Shown piece by piece: positions 25,544 through 32,934 of a stretch of DNA of 32,934 bases. The notes under the pieces were generated by a model. The model saw nothing but the letters and a program-made list of their open reading frames with translations, made no database searches and was not told the DNA's origin. The translations under genes and the position numbers were made by a program. The stretch is from the NCBI RefSeq assembly GCF_029945925.1, contig NZ_JAQSDN010000034.1, positions 1 through 32,934 on the forward strand, written 5' to 3'. Source of the stretch: Polaromonas sp. (lineage in GTDB: Bacteria > Pseudomonadota > Gammaproteobacteria > Burkholderiales > Burkholderiaceae_C). Numbering within the stretch: position 1 is the first letter of the stretch; each line of letters starts with the position of its first letter.

Positions 25544-25615
25544 GGCCCCCACGGTCGCTCACTTCGTGTAGCTCCCTGCCCCCGAGGGGGCCGCTGCGCC
25601 TGCGGCCCCTGCTTG
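25544..25615. repeat. Structured GC-rich interspersed repeat
   Basis: In the Tim44-ubiJ gap. It contains CCCCCACGGTCGCTCACTTC, then the dyads GCCCCC-GA-GGGGGC and GGCCGC-TGCGCCT-GCGGCC. I recognise this type of element as common between genes in Comamonadaceae. It differs from the seven-copy family in this window. Confidence 0.6.
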
Positions 25616-25641
25616 GAAAGACAGTCCTCTGCGCTCGCGGC

Positions 25642-26592
25642 TTATTGAAGTGCTTGTACGCCTGCAACAAGCCAGCCGCCACCGTTGCGCGGCTTGGTCA
25701 TGTTCCACACTTCACGGAACGGGCTGGGGCCTGCGGAGGCGTCTTCACGGATCATGCCGGAGAACTCGACGCTGGCCATGTAGACATCGCTGAGCTCTTC
25801 AATGCCAAGCAGTTGGGCATCAAGCATGACCACGTCGGTCTTGTTGGTCACACCGCCGGTATGCGATTCACGGTCGGCCAGCTGCGCCTTGATCTGCTCG
25901 AGCATCTCGTCGGTCATCATGGCGCGCAGGCTGTTGACGTCGGAACGGTCCCAGGCGTCCTGCAGGGTCACGAAGTTGGCCTTGCAGGCCTTGAGGAAAC
26001 CTTCGGCATCAAAACCGGCTGGCACCCCCCAGGACTGCGAACCGCCGAGGGAAGAACCGATCATCGAGCCGCCGGCCGCGGCGCCCGCGCCTGCCTTGGT
26101 GGCTTCAAACGCCATGCTGCCGCGCTCCCAGGGGCGGGCCGAGGCGTCGTTACCCACGTTTTCAGGGCTGTAGTTGCGCGGCGTGGCGGCGTTGCCCGCC
26201 CCCTGCATGGCGTACGGCGTCGCACCCTGGCTGTTGTTGGCCTTGAGCTTGCGCATGATGAAACCGACGACCACCATTACCAGCATGGCGAGCAGGGCAA
26301 ACATGATGATCTGCCCAAAAGCGCCGCCCAGACCGAGCGAAGATGCCAGCCAGGCCAGACCCAGACCCGCGGCCAGACCACCCAGCATCGCACCCCAGGG
26401 CTTCTTGGGCGCTGCCGCAGCGGCCCCGGTGTTGGCCGGCGCGGCCGGCGGTGTCGCCTGGCGCTGCGTCACATTGGACGATTGCCGTCCGACGGAGCCG
26501 CCGCCGCCCATGCGTTTGGCTTCCGCAGGCGCATACGCCAGGAGCATGGTGGTGGCCAGGACAGCCGCCAGAATCGCAGACCAAATTTTCAT
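25642..26592 (-). CDS. Tim44-like domain protein
   Basis: A 316-residue envelope protein. An N-terminal signal sequence or anchor (1-25, cleavable after APAEA) is followed by a Gly/Ala/Pro-rich stretch, hydrophobic helices (about 68-85 and 92-113), a flexible region and a C-terminal Tim44-like domain (about 195-316) with FLKACKANFVTLQDAWDR, LRAMMTDEMLEQIKAQL and FREVWNMTKP. The domain is named after the mitochondrial import protein; bacterial members have no settled role. AGGAG precedes the ATG. It sits between ubiE (31 bp upstream) and ubiJ. Confidence 0.9.
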   Translation of the reverse strand: MKIWSAILAAVLATTMLLAYAPAEAKRMGGGGSVGRQSSNVTQRQATPPAAPANTGAAAAAPKKPWGAMLGGLAAGLGLAWLASSLGLGGAFGQIIMFALLAMLVMVVVGFIMRKLKANNSQGATPYAMQGAGNAATPRNYSPENVGNDASARPWERGSMAFEATKAGAGAAAGGSMIGSSLGGSQSWGVPAGFDAEGFLKACKANFVTLQDAWDRSDVNSLRAMMTDEMLEQIKAQLADRESHTGGVTNKTDVVMLDAQLLGIEELSDVYMASVEFSGMIREDASAGPSPFREVWNMTKPRNGGGWLVAGVQALQ

Positions 26593-26623
26593 ACCGTCTC
26601 CTCTAATTAAATATCAAAATATC

Positions 26624-27355
26624 TCAACACTTGATTCCAACATGTAATGCCACAACCCCGCCGGTGAGGTTGTGATAGTCCACATGGCCGAAACCACCTT
26701 TAAGCATCAGGGCCTTTAGTTCTTCCTGGCTGGGATGCATGCGGATGGACTCCGCCAGATAGCGGTAACTCGAGTCGTCATTGGCCACCAGCTTGCCCAG
26801 ACGGGGCAATACCTTGAAGGAATACCAGTCGTAGGCCTTTTCCAGCGGCTTGGCAATTTTGGAGAACTCCAGCACCAGCAGCTTGCCGCCCGGCTTGAGC
26901 ACGCGGTTCATCTCCTTGAGCGCCTCGTCCTTGTGTGTCATGTTGCGCAAACCGAAAGCCACCGTCACCAGGTCGAAACGGGCGTCGGCAAAAGGCAGGT
27001 GTTCGGCATCACAGACCGTCGTCGGCAACACCTTGCCGGCGTCGAGCATGCGGTTGCGGCCTTCGCGCAGCATCGCTTCGTTGATATCGGTGTGCACCAC
27101 GCAGCCGGTGCTGCCGACTTTTGGGGCGAACGCCAGGGCCAGGTCGCCGGTGCCGCCGGCGATGTCCAGTACACACTGGCCTTCCCGGACATCGGCCACC
27201 ATCACGGTGTAGGCCTTCCAGACCCGGTGCAGCCCCATGGACATCAGGTCGTTCATGACGTCGTATTTCGGCGCGACGGAATCGAACACGCCACGCACGC
27301 GGCGTGCCTTGTCCTTTTCGTCAACTGATTCAAATCCGAAATGGGTGCTGCTCAT
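26624..27355 (-). CDS. ubiE: Ubiquinone/menaquinone C-methyltransferase UbiE
   Basis: SAM-dependent C-methyltransferase of ubiquinone synthesis, 243 residues. SAM motif I is [10 protein letters not shown] (62-71). Other UbiE signatures are [19 protein letters not shown] near the N-terminus, [18 protein letters not shown] and [13 protein letters not shown], and the protein ends in the usual [11 protein letters not shown]. It is followed by the Tim44-like gene, ubiJ and ubiB on the same strand. Confidence 0.96.
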   Translation of the reverse strand: MSSTHFGFESVDEKDKARRVRGVFDSVAPKYDVMNDLMSMGLHRVWKAYTVMVADVREGQCVLDIAGGTGDLALAFAPKVGSTGCVVHTDINEAMLREGRNRMLDAGKVLPTTVCDAEHLPFADARFDLVTVAFGLRNMTHKDEALKEMNRVLKPGGKLLVLEFSKIAKPLEKAYDWYSFKVLPRLGKLVANDDSSYRYLAESIRMHPSQEELKALMLKGGFGHVDYHNLTGGVVALHVGIKC

Positions 27356-27433
27356 AAGGTAATGCTAGGGGTGAATGCCGGCAATTCAAGTGACAACCCT
27401 GCCCCTGATTGGGGCATTACCGGGGATTTATGT

Positions 27434-27486
27434 TGAAAAACAACAGCTGCGCCCAAACGCCGGGCGCCATCAGCTATGAAAAATAG
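27434..27486 (-). repeat. Interspersed hairpin repeat, copy F (diverged)
   Basis: In the DUF971-ubiE gap. On the minus strand it reads CATAGCTGATGGCGCCCGG with hairpin GCCC-GGCGTTT-GGGC, but the usual TGGAGGCC end is replaced by GCAGCTGTTG. Confidence 0.65.
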
Positions 27487-27515
27487 AGCGAACGAGGGTT
27501 TGCCCGCATCAACCT

Positions 27516-27929
27516 TCAATGGCTGCCGCAGGCCTGGCCGCCCGCAAGGGCCATGGGCGCATCGCGCTGCATGCCGGCCGCCTCCAGGCGCTGCAGGTAA
27601 TCGGTCCACAAACGCGCCTGCTCCGAACCCAGGAAGTGAAGGTAGTCCCAGGAAAAAATGCCGCTCTCGTGGCCGTCCGAAAACACCGGCTTGACGGCGT
27701 AGTTGCCGATGGGTTCGAGTTCGACCACCGTGACCTCGCGTTTGCCGGTCTGCAGCACCTCCTGGCCGGGGCCATGGCCCTGGACTTCGGCCGAGGGCGA
27801 ATAAACGCGCATCAGTTCAAACGGAATTTTGAACTCGGTGCCGTCCGAAAACGCAATCTGGAGCACCCGTGACTGGGCGTGCACGGTCAGCTCGGTCGGG
27901 GTGGGGGTGTCGGGGGTCAGGCCTGCCAT
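27516..27929 (-). CDS. DUF971-family protein
   Basis: A 137-residue protein consisting of one DUF971 domain, the fold also found at the N-terminus of gamma-butyrobetaine hydroxylases. Family segments are LQIAFSDGTEFKIPFELMRV, YSPSAEVQGHG, VELEPIGNYAVKPVFSDGH and GIFSWDYLHFLG. AAGGAAAC precedes the ATG at 27929; the longer open frame to 28088 overlaps the upstream gene and is not supported. It lies 19 bp after the large oxidoreductase gene and 160 bp before ubiE. Confidence 0.88.
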   Translation of the reverse strand: MAGLTPDTPTPTELTVHAQSRVLQIAFSDGTEFKIPFELMRVYSPSAEVQGHGPGQEVLQTGKREVTVVELEPIGNYAVKPVFSDGHESGIFSWDYLHFLGSEQARLWTDYLQRLEAAGMQRDAPMALAGGQACGSH

Positions 27930-27948
27930 GAATGTTTCCTTCGAAGAG

Positions 27949-30900
27949 TCAGACCAGCACGCGTTCGATGCCGCCGTTGTTGGCCGCCTCCACATACGCC
28001 GGTAGCCATTGCTTGCCGAGGATCTGGTTGGCCATCTCGACCACGATGTAGTCGGCCTCGAGCAAGCCGTTTTGCAGATCGTCGCCATACCGGGTCAGCC
28101 CCTGCAGGCAGCTCGGGCAGCTGGTCAGGATCTTGACGCTGCCGGTGTCGGCCACGGCGCCGCTGGCGCGCAGTTTGGCTTCGTCCTTGCGCAGCTCTTC
28201 TTCCTTGCGAAAGCGGATCTGGGTGGAGATGTCGGGGCGCGTTACGCCCAGCGTGCCCGACTCGCCGCAGCAGCGCTCGGACTTGAGGACCTGGTCGCCG
28301 AGCAGGGCCTTGACGGTTTTCATCGGCTCCTGCAGCTTCATCGGGCTGTGGCAGGGGTCGTGGTACAGGTAGCCGGCGCCGGGCTGGTCGGTGCGCAGGG
28401 TGATACCTTTTTCGAGCAGGTATTCGTGGATGTCGATGATGCGGCTGCCCGGGAAGATCTTGTCGAATTCGTAGCCCTGCAGCTGATCGTAGCAGGTGCC
28501 GCAGCTCACCACCACGGTCTTGATGTCCAGGTAGTTCAGCGTGTTCGCCACGCGGTGGAACAGCACCCGGTTGTCGGTGATGATTTTCTCGGCCTTGTCG
28601 AACTGGCCGCTGCCTTTTTGCGGGTAACCGCAGCACAGGTAACCGGGCGGCAGCACGGTCTGCACGCCAGCGTGCCAGAGCATGGCCTGGGTCGCGAGGC
28701 CGACCTGCGAAAACAGGCGCTCCGAGCCGCAACCGGGGAAATAAAACACCGCCTCGGTTTCGGCCGTCGTGCTGGCCGGATTGCGGATGATGGGGACGTA
28801 GTCCTTGTCCTCAATGTCCAGCAGCGCGCGTGCGGTTTTTTTCGGCAGACCGCCCGGCATCTTCTTGTTGATGAAGTGGATCACCTGTTCCTTGACCGGC
28901 GCCGGGCCGACGGTCGCCCGCGGCCTGGCCGTCTGTTTGCGCGCCAGGCGCTTGAGCAGCTCGTTGGCCACGCGCTGGGCCTTGAAGCCGACGTCCACCA
29001 TCGCCCCGCGCATGAACTTGATGGTCTGCGGGCTGGTCGCGTTGAGGAAAAACATGGCCGCCGCATTGCCGGGCCGGAAGGACTTCCGGCCCATCTTGCG
29101 CAGCAGGTTGCGCATGTTCATGGACACCTCGCCGAAATCGATGTCCACCGGGCACGGGCTCAGGCACTTGTGGCAGACCGTGCAGTGGTCGGCCACGTCC
29201 TCGAACTCTTCCCAGTGTTTGATGCTGATGCCGCGCCGCGTCTGCTCTTCGTACAGAAAGGCCTCGACCAGCAGCGAGGTTGCCAGGATCTTGTTGCGCG
29301 GGCTGTACAGCAGGTTGGCGCGCGGCACATGGGTGGCACAAACAGGTTTGCACTTGCCGCAGCGCAGGCAGTCTTTCACGCTGTCGGCGATCGCGCCGAT
29401 GTCGGACTGCTGCATGATCAGCGACTCGTGGCCCATCAGGCCGAAGCTCGGCGTGTAGGCGTTGGTCAAATCTGCGAACAGGCTCTCCGGCGTGGAGTTA
29501 TCAGTCTTTTTAGCCTCCAGCCCAATACCGACGGGCGCAAGCAGCTCCTGATTTCGTAGCAACTTGCCCTTGTTGAAGCGGCCCTCGGGGTCCACCCTGC
29601 CCTTGTAGTCAGCGAATGGCTGCAGCTCCGCATCGGTCAGAAACTCCAGCTTGGTGATGCCAATGCCGTGTTCGCCGGAAATCACGCCGTCGAGCGAGCG
29701 CGCCAGCACCATGATGCGGGCCACCGCCTCATGCGCCGTCTGCAGCATGTCGTAGTCGTCGCTGTTGACCGGCAGGTTGGTGTGCACATTGCCGTCGCCG
29801 GCATGCATGTGCAGCGCGGCCCAGACCCGGCCCTTGAGCACCTGCTTGTGGATGGCGCCGCACTCCGCCAGGATGGGCGCAAAAGCGGCGCCCGAAAAAA
29901 TCGTTTGCAGGGGCGCGCGCAGCTGGGTTTTCCAGCTGGCACGCAGCGTATGGTCCTGCAACTGCGGAAACAGCGCATCCACATCGCGCAGCCAGCCCGA
30001 CCACAAGGCGCGCACATCGGCAATCAGCGCCACAGCCTGGCCGACGCGGTCTTCCAGCAGTTCGGCCGAGGGGATCTCGCCGGCGTCGTCCGACTTGCCC
30101 AGGGGGAGTTTTCCCTTGAGAAAAAAGGCCTCGAGCGCATCACACAGCTTGACCTTGTTGGCCAGGCTCAGTTCGATATTGATGCGTTCGATGCCGTCGG
30201 TGTATTCGGCCATGCGCGGCAGCGGAATCACCACATCCTCGTTGATCTTGAAGGCGTTGGTGTGGCGCGAAATGGCGGCAGTCCGCTTGCGGTCCAGCCA
30301 GAATTTCTTGCGCGCGTCGGGGCTGATGGCGATGAAACCTTCGCCGCGGCGCGAGTTGGCGATGCGCACGACTTCCGAGGTCGCGCGCGCCACCACGTCG
30401 GCGTCGTCGCCGGCGATGTCGCCGAACAACACCATCTTGGGCAGGCCGCCGTGGGTCCTGGACTTGGTCGCATAACCGACCGCCTTCAGGTAACGGTCGT
30501 CCAGGTGCTCCAGGCCGGCCAGGATGGCGCCGCCGCGCTTTTGCTCGGCGAACATGAAGTCCTTGATCTCGACGATGCTGGGGACTGCGTCCTTGGCATT
30601 GCCGAAAAACTCCAGGCACACCGTCCGCGTGTGCGCCGGCATGCGGTGCACGATCCAGCGCGCGCTGGTGATCAGGCCGTCGCAGCCTTCCTTCTGGATG
30701 CCGGGCAGGCCGCTGAGGAACTTGTCGGTCACGTCCTTGCCCAGGCCCTCCTTGCGGAAGGTTTTGCCGGGAATGTCGAGGCGCTCGGTACGCACCGGCG
30801 TCTTGCCGTCGGCCTCGAAATATTTCAGCTCGAAGCTGGCCATCTCGGCGTCGTGGATCTTGCCGAGGTTGTGGTTCAGGCGGGTGACTTCCAGCCACTG

Positions 30901-31890
30901 CGCCTCGGGCGTCACCATGCGCCAGGAGGCGAGGTTGTCCAGCGCCGTGCCCCACAGCACGGCCTTCTTGCCGCCGGCGTTCATCGCGATGTTGCCGCCT
31001 ATGCAGGAGGCTTCGGCCGAGGTCGGATCGACCGCAAAGACATAACCACCGCGTTCGGCCGCATCGGCCACGCGCTGCGTGACCACGCCGGCCTCGGTCC
31101 AGACGGTGGCCACGGGCCCGTCCAGCCCGGGCAGCGCCATCTGCTCGACCTCGGTCATGGCTTCGAGTTTTTCGGTGTTGATAACGGCCGACTTCCAGCT
31201 GAGCGGAATCGCGCCGCCGGTGTAGCCGGTACCACCGCCGCGCGGAATGATGGTCAGCCCCAGGTCAATGCAGCCTTTGACCAGGCCGGCCATCTCGACC
31301 TCGGTGTCCGGTGTCAGCACGACAAAGGGGTATTCAACGCGCCAGTCAGTGGCATCGGTCACATGCGAAACACGCGACAGGCCATCAAACTTGATGTTGT
31401 CCTTGAGCGTGAACTTGCCCAGCCGGCGCGCGGTCTGGCGGCGCAGGTCGGCCATGTCCTCGAACGAGGTGGAAAAACGGCTGACCGCGGCGCGCGCGGT
31501 TGCGAGCAGCTCGCCCACAATCGCGTCGCGCTGGCTGTCCGCCTCGGGCGTGCGGCGTTTTTCGACCTCGGAGAGACGGTGCTGCAGGGCCTCGACCAGC
31601 ATCCTGCGGCGCTTGGGGTTGTCCAGCAGGTCATCCTGCAGATAGGGGTTGCGCTGCACCACCCAGACATCGCCGAGCACCTCGTACAACATGCGGGCCG
31701 AACGGCCGGTGCGGCGCTCGTCGCGCAGCAGGTTCAGCAGCTCCCAGGCCCGTTCGCCGAGCAGGCGGATCACAACTTCGCGGTCGGAAAACGAGGTGTA
31801 GTTGTAGGGAATCTCGCGAATCCGGGCTTCGCCCGGCTTGGCCTCATCGGCCAATGCGTTCAGTTTTTGGTGGAAGTCAGGAGCATTCAT
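27949..31890 (-). CDS. FAD-linked oxidase / Fe-S oxidoreductase fusion (DUF3683 type)
   Basis: A 1313-residue multidomain oxidoreductase, probably a D-2-hydroxyacid or D-lactate-type dehydrogenase passing electrons to the quinone pool. Order: DUF3683-like N-terminus (about 20-180); FAD-binding domain with [13 protein letters not shown] (214-226) and [15 protein letters not shown]-oxidase C-terminal domain with [12 protein letters not shown] (694-705) and ISGEHGIG (737-744); two 4Fe-4S motifs, [11 protein letters not shown] (841-851) and [12 protein letters not shown] (903-914); and two CCG domains with FPGCGSE/CCGYP and HDPCH/CCGESG. Residues about 778-797, between the flavin and Fe-S halves, are encoded by an interspersed repeat copy in frame. 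Substrate is not known. Confidence 0.9.
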   Translation of the reverse strand: MNAPDFHQKLNALADEAKPGEARIREIPYNYTSFSDREVVIRLLGERAWELLNLLRDERRTGRSARMLYEVLGDVWVVQRNPYLQDDLLDNPKRRRMLVEALQHRLSEVEKRRTPEADSQRDAIVGELLATARAAVSRFSTSFEDMADLRRQTARRLGKFTLKDNIKFDGLSRVSHVTDATDWRVEYPFVVLTPDTEVEMAGLVKGCIDLGLTIIPRGGGTGYTGGAIPLSWKSAVINTEKLEAMTEVEQMALPGLDGPVATVWTEAGVVTQRVADAAERGGYVFAVDPTSAEASCIGGNIAMNAGGKKAVLWGTALDNLASWRMVTPEAQWLEVTRLNHNLGKIHDAEMASFELKYFEADGKTPVRTERLDIPGKTFRKEGLGKDVTDKFLSGLPGIQKEGCDGLITSARWIVHRMPAHTRTVCLEFFGNAKDAVPSIVEIKDFMFAEQKRGGAILAGLEHLDDRYLKAVGYATKSRTHGGLPKMVLFGDIAGDDADVVARATSEVVRIANSRRGEGFIAISPDARKKFWLDRKRTAAISRHTNAFKINEDVVIPLPRMAEYTDGIERINIELSLANKVKLCDALEAFFLKGKLPLGKSDDAGEIPSAELLEDRVGQAVALIADVRALWSGWLRDVDALFPQLQDHTLRASWKTQLRAPLQTIFSGAAFAPILAECGAIHKQVLKGRVWAALHMHAGDGNVHTNLPVNSDDYDMLQTAHEAVARIMVLARSLDGVISGEHGIGITKLEFLTDAELQPFADYKGRVDPEGRFNKGKLLRNQELLAPVGIGLEAKKTDNSTPESLFADLTNAYTPSFGLMGHESLIMQQSDIGAIADSVKDCLRCGKCKPVCATHVPRANLLYSPRNKILATSLLVEAFLYEEQTRRGISIKHWEEFEDVADHCTVCHKCLSPCPVDIDFGEVSMNMRNLLRKMGRKSFRPGNAAAMFFLNATSPQTIKFMRGAMVDVGFKAQRVANELLKRLARKQTARPRATVGPAPVKEQVIHFINKKMPGGLPKKTARALLDIEDKDYVPIIRNPASTTAETEAVFYFPGCGSERLFSQVGLATQAMLWHAGVQTVLPPGYLCCGYPQKGSGQFDKAEKIITDNRVLFHRVANTLNYLDIKTVVVSCGTCYDQLQGYEFDKIFPGSRIIDIHEYLLEKGITLRTDQPGAGYLYHDPCHSPMKLQEPMKTVKALLGDQVLKSERCCGESGTLGVTRPDISTQIRFRKEEELRKDEAKLRASGAVADTGSVKILTSCPSCLQGLTRYGDDLQNGLLEADYIVVEMANQILGKQWLPAYVEAANNGGIERVLV
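29505..29558 (-). repeat. Interspersed hairpin repeat, copy G, inside the oxidoreductase
   Basis: On the minus strand it reads GGAGCTGCTTGCGCCCG, hairpin GCCC-GTCGGTATT-GGGC, then TGGAGGCTAAAAAG, a close match to copy E. It is translated in frame as residues about 778-796, forming the linker before the first 4Fe-4S motif. Confidence 0.8.
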
Positions 31891-32006
31891 CGTGGAAAGC
31901 CGGGAGTTTTAGACGAGGGTCCGACCCGTTGTCCCTATGTTACCGCAGCGCAACATGCCGCGAGGTGTGTCCGGACTACCTCGTGGAAACCCCGCTTGTG
32001 AGGAAA

Positions 32007-32046
32007 CTGTCACATGGTTTAAATCGAACTGTCATAAATCATACTT
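32007..32046 (+). promoter_or_regulatory. Pho-box-like element upstream of ugpB
   Basis: CTGTCAC at 32007 and CTGTCAT at 32029 lie 22 bp apart, two 11-bp steps, matching the periodicity of PhoB half-sites. The second is followed by AAAT and a weak half-site, CATACTT. It ends about 48 bp before the ugpB start. Confidence 0.55.
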
Positions 32047-32093
32047 AGACTGACTGCTTATTGTTTGTCTATCCGATTCAATCAGGAGTTGTA

Positions 32094-32934
32094 ATGAAAA
32101 AAAGCCTAACCGCCCTCACACTGGCCGCTTGCGCCCTCGTCGCGCCCGTTGCCAGCCATGCGCAGACCGAAATCCAGTGGTGGCACTCGATGACCGGCGG
32201 CCTCAACGACTGGGTGATCGATCTGGCCAACGACTTCAACAGCAGCCAGAAGGAATACAAGGTTATTCCCACCTACAAAGGCACCTACGACGAAACCATG
32301 CCGGCGGCCGTAGCCGCCTTCCGCGCTGGCAATGCCCCGCACATCCTGCAGGTGTTTGAAGTCGGCACGGCCACCATGATGGCCGCCAAGGGCGCGGTGG
32401 TGCCGGTCGGCAAGGTTCTTGCCGACGCCGGCTATAAGTTCGATCCGAATGCGTATATCCCAGCCGTTGTGGGCTACTACACGGCGCCCAACGGCCAGAT
32501 GCTGAGCTTTCCGCTGAACAGTTCGACGACGGTTTTCAACTACAACAAGGACCTGTTCCGCAAGGCCGGCCTCGACCCCAACAAACCACCCGCCACATGG
32601 CCCGAGGTCGTTCTTGCTGCGGCGAAGTTGAAGGCTTCAGGCGTGAGCTGCCCGTTTACCACCAGCTGGCAAGGCTGGACCCAGCTTGAGAGCTTTTCCA
32701 CCTGGCACAACACGCTGTTTGCGACGCAGAACAACGGTTTTGGCGGCACCAGCGCACGCCTGGCCGTGAACAGCCCCCTGCATGTGCGCCACATCGAGAA
32801 CCTGTCCAACATGGCCAAGCAGGGCCTGTTTGTCTACCGTGGACGCGGCAACAAGGCCGACGCACCGTTTTACTCGGGTGAATGTGCCATGGCGACAGCA
32901 TCTTCGTCGACCTATGCCAGCATCAAGAAAAACG
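32094..32934 (+). CDS. ugpB: sn-Glycerol-3-phosphate ABC transporter substrate-binding protein (partial)
   Basis: Periplasmic binding protein for glycerol 3-phosphate uptake, cut off by the window end after 280 codons. It has a signal peptide ending in ASHA before QTEIQWWHSM (23 residues). Next come ALTTRAP-like UgpB segments: WWHSMTGGLNDWVIDLANDF, YKGTYDETMPAAVAAFRAG and FPLNSSTTVFNYNKD, followed by TTSWQGWTQLESFSTWHN. CAGGAG is 5 nt upstream of the ATG. The Pho-box-like element upstream fits phosphate-starvation control, as for ugpB in E. coli. Permease and ATPase genes would be expected beyond the window. Confidence 0.9.
   Translation, partial: MKKSLTALTLAACALVAPVASHAQTEIQWWHSMTGGLNDWVIDLANDFNSSQKEYKVIPTYKGTYDETMPAAVAAFRAGNAPHILQVFEVGTATMMAAKGAVVPVGKVLADAGYKFDPNAYIPAVVGYYTAPNGQMLSFPLNSSTTVFNYNKDLFRKAGLDPNKPPATWPEVVLAAAKLKASGVSCPFTTSWQGWTQLESFSTWHNTLFATQNNGFGGTSARLAVNSPLHVRHIENLSNMAKQGLFVYRGRGNKADAPFYSGECAMATASSSTYASIKKN

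Noticed and set aside
29668..32001. 777-codon open frame on the plus strand
   Set aside because: Antisense to the oxidoreductase gene, whose domains and motifs are unmistakable; the composition is that of a shadow frame.

Overview
The window is chromosomal DNA from a GC-rich betaproteobacterium, most likely a member of the Comamonadaceae (Polaromonas/Rhodoferax/Acidovorax type). The basis is the gene order (yibN-like/grxC/secB/gpsA; fmdB/DUF502/aspS/nudB/clsB; DUF971/ubiE/Tim44-like/ubiJ/ubiB), the protein sequences, and two kinds of short interspersed repeat that I associate with that family. No rRNA, tRNA, CRISPR array, insertion sequence or prophage is visible. Apart from small accessory genes this is a core-genome region.

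Layout. (1) 0.2-2.6 kb, minus strand: a membrane rhodanese, glutaredoxin 3, SecB and glycerol-3-phosphate dehydrogenase, the same order as in E. coli. (2) 2.7-5.9 kb, plus strand: phosphoglycerate mutase, a periplasmic S41/CtpA protease and a ThiF/MoeB-type E1-like enzyme. (3) 6.0-8.0 kb, minus: an AsmA-family envelope protein. (4) 8.2-10.9 kb: a signalling island with a stand-alone receiver protein, a NarL/LuxR-type response regulator and a divergent CHASE3 histidine kinase. (5) 11.1-14.0 kb: small envelope/stress proteins (DUF1328, ElaB/YqjD-like, YqjE-like, a YqjK-position protein, two BON-domain lipoproteins, CsbD) in two converging units separated by two back-to-back intrinsic terminators. 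(6) 14.1-27.9 kb, minus: a secreted nuclease coupled to a DUF429 gene, a BLUF blue-light sensor next to folE, cardiolipin synthase B, nudB, aspS, DUF502, fmdB, a sodium:solute symporter and the ubiquinone genes ubiB, ubiJ and ubiE with a Tim44-like gene and DUF971. (7) 27.9-31.9 kb, minus: a 1313-residue FAD/Fe-S oxidoreductase. (8) 32.1 kb to the end, plus: the start of ugpB behind a Pho-box-like element.

Functional links: FolE and NudB make successive intermediates of folate synthesis; UbiE, UbiJ and UbiB act in ubiquinone synthesis; AsmA, ClsB, CtpA, SecB and the BON/YqjD-type proteins all concern the cell envelope. The two-component genes lie directly beside the small stress-protein genes, whose two promoter regions share a pair of short motifs at identical spacing.

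The most unusual signal is a roughly 55-bp hairpin-containing interspersed repeat present in seven copies. Four are intergenic. Three lie inside reading frames without disrupting them: one forms a loop in GpsA, one encodes nearly the whole signal peptide of the nuclease, and one forms the linker between the flavin and Fe-S halves of the large oxidoreductase.
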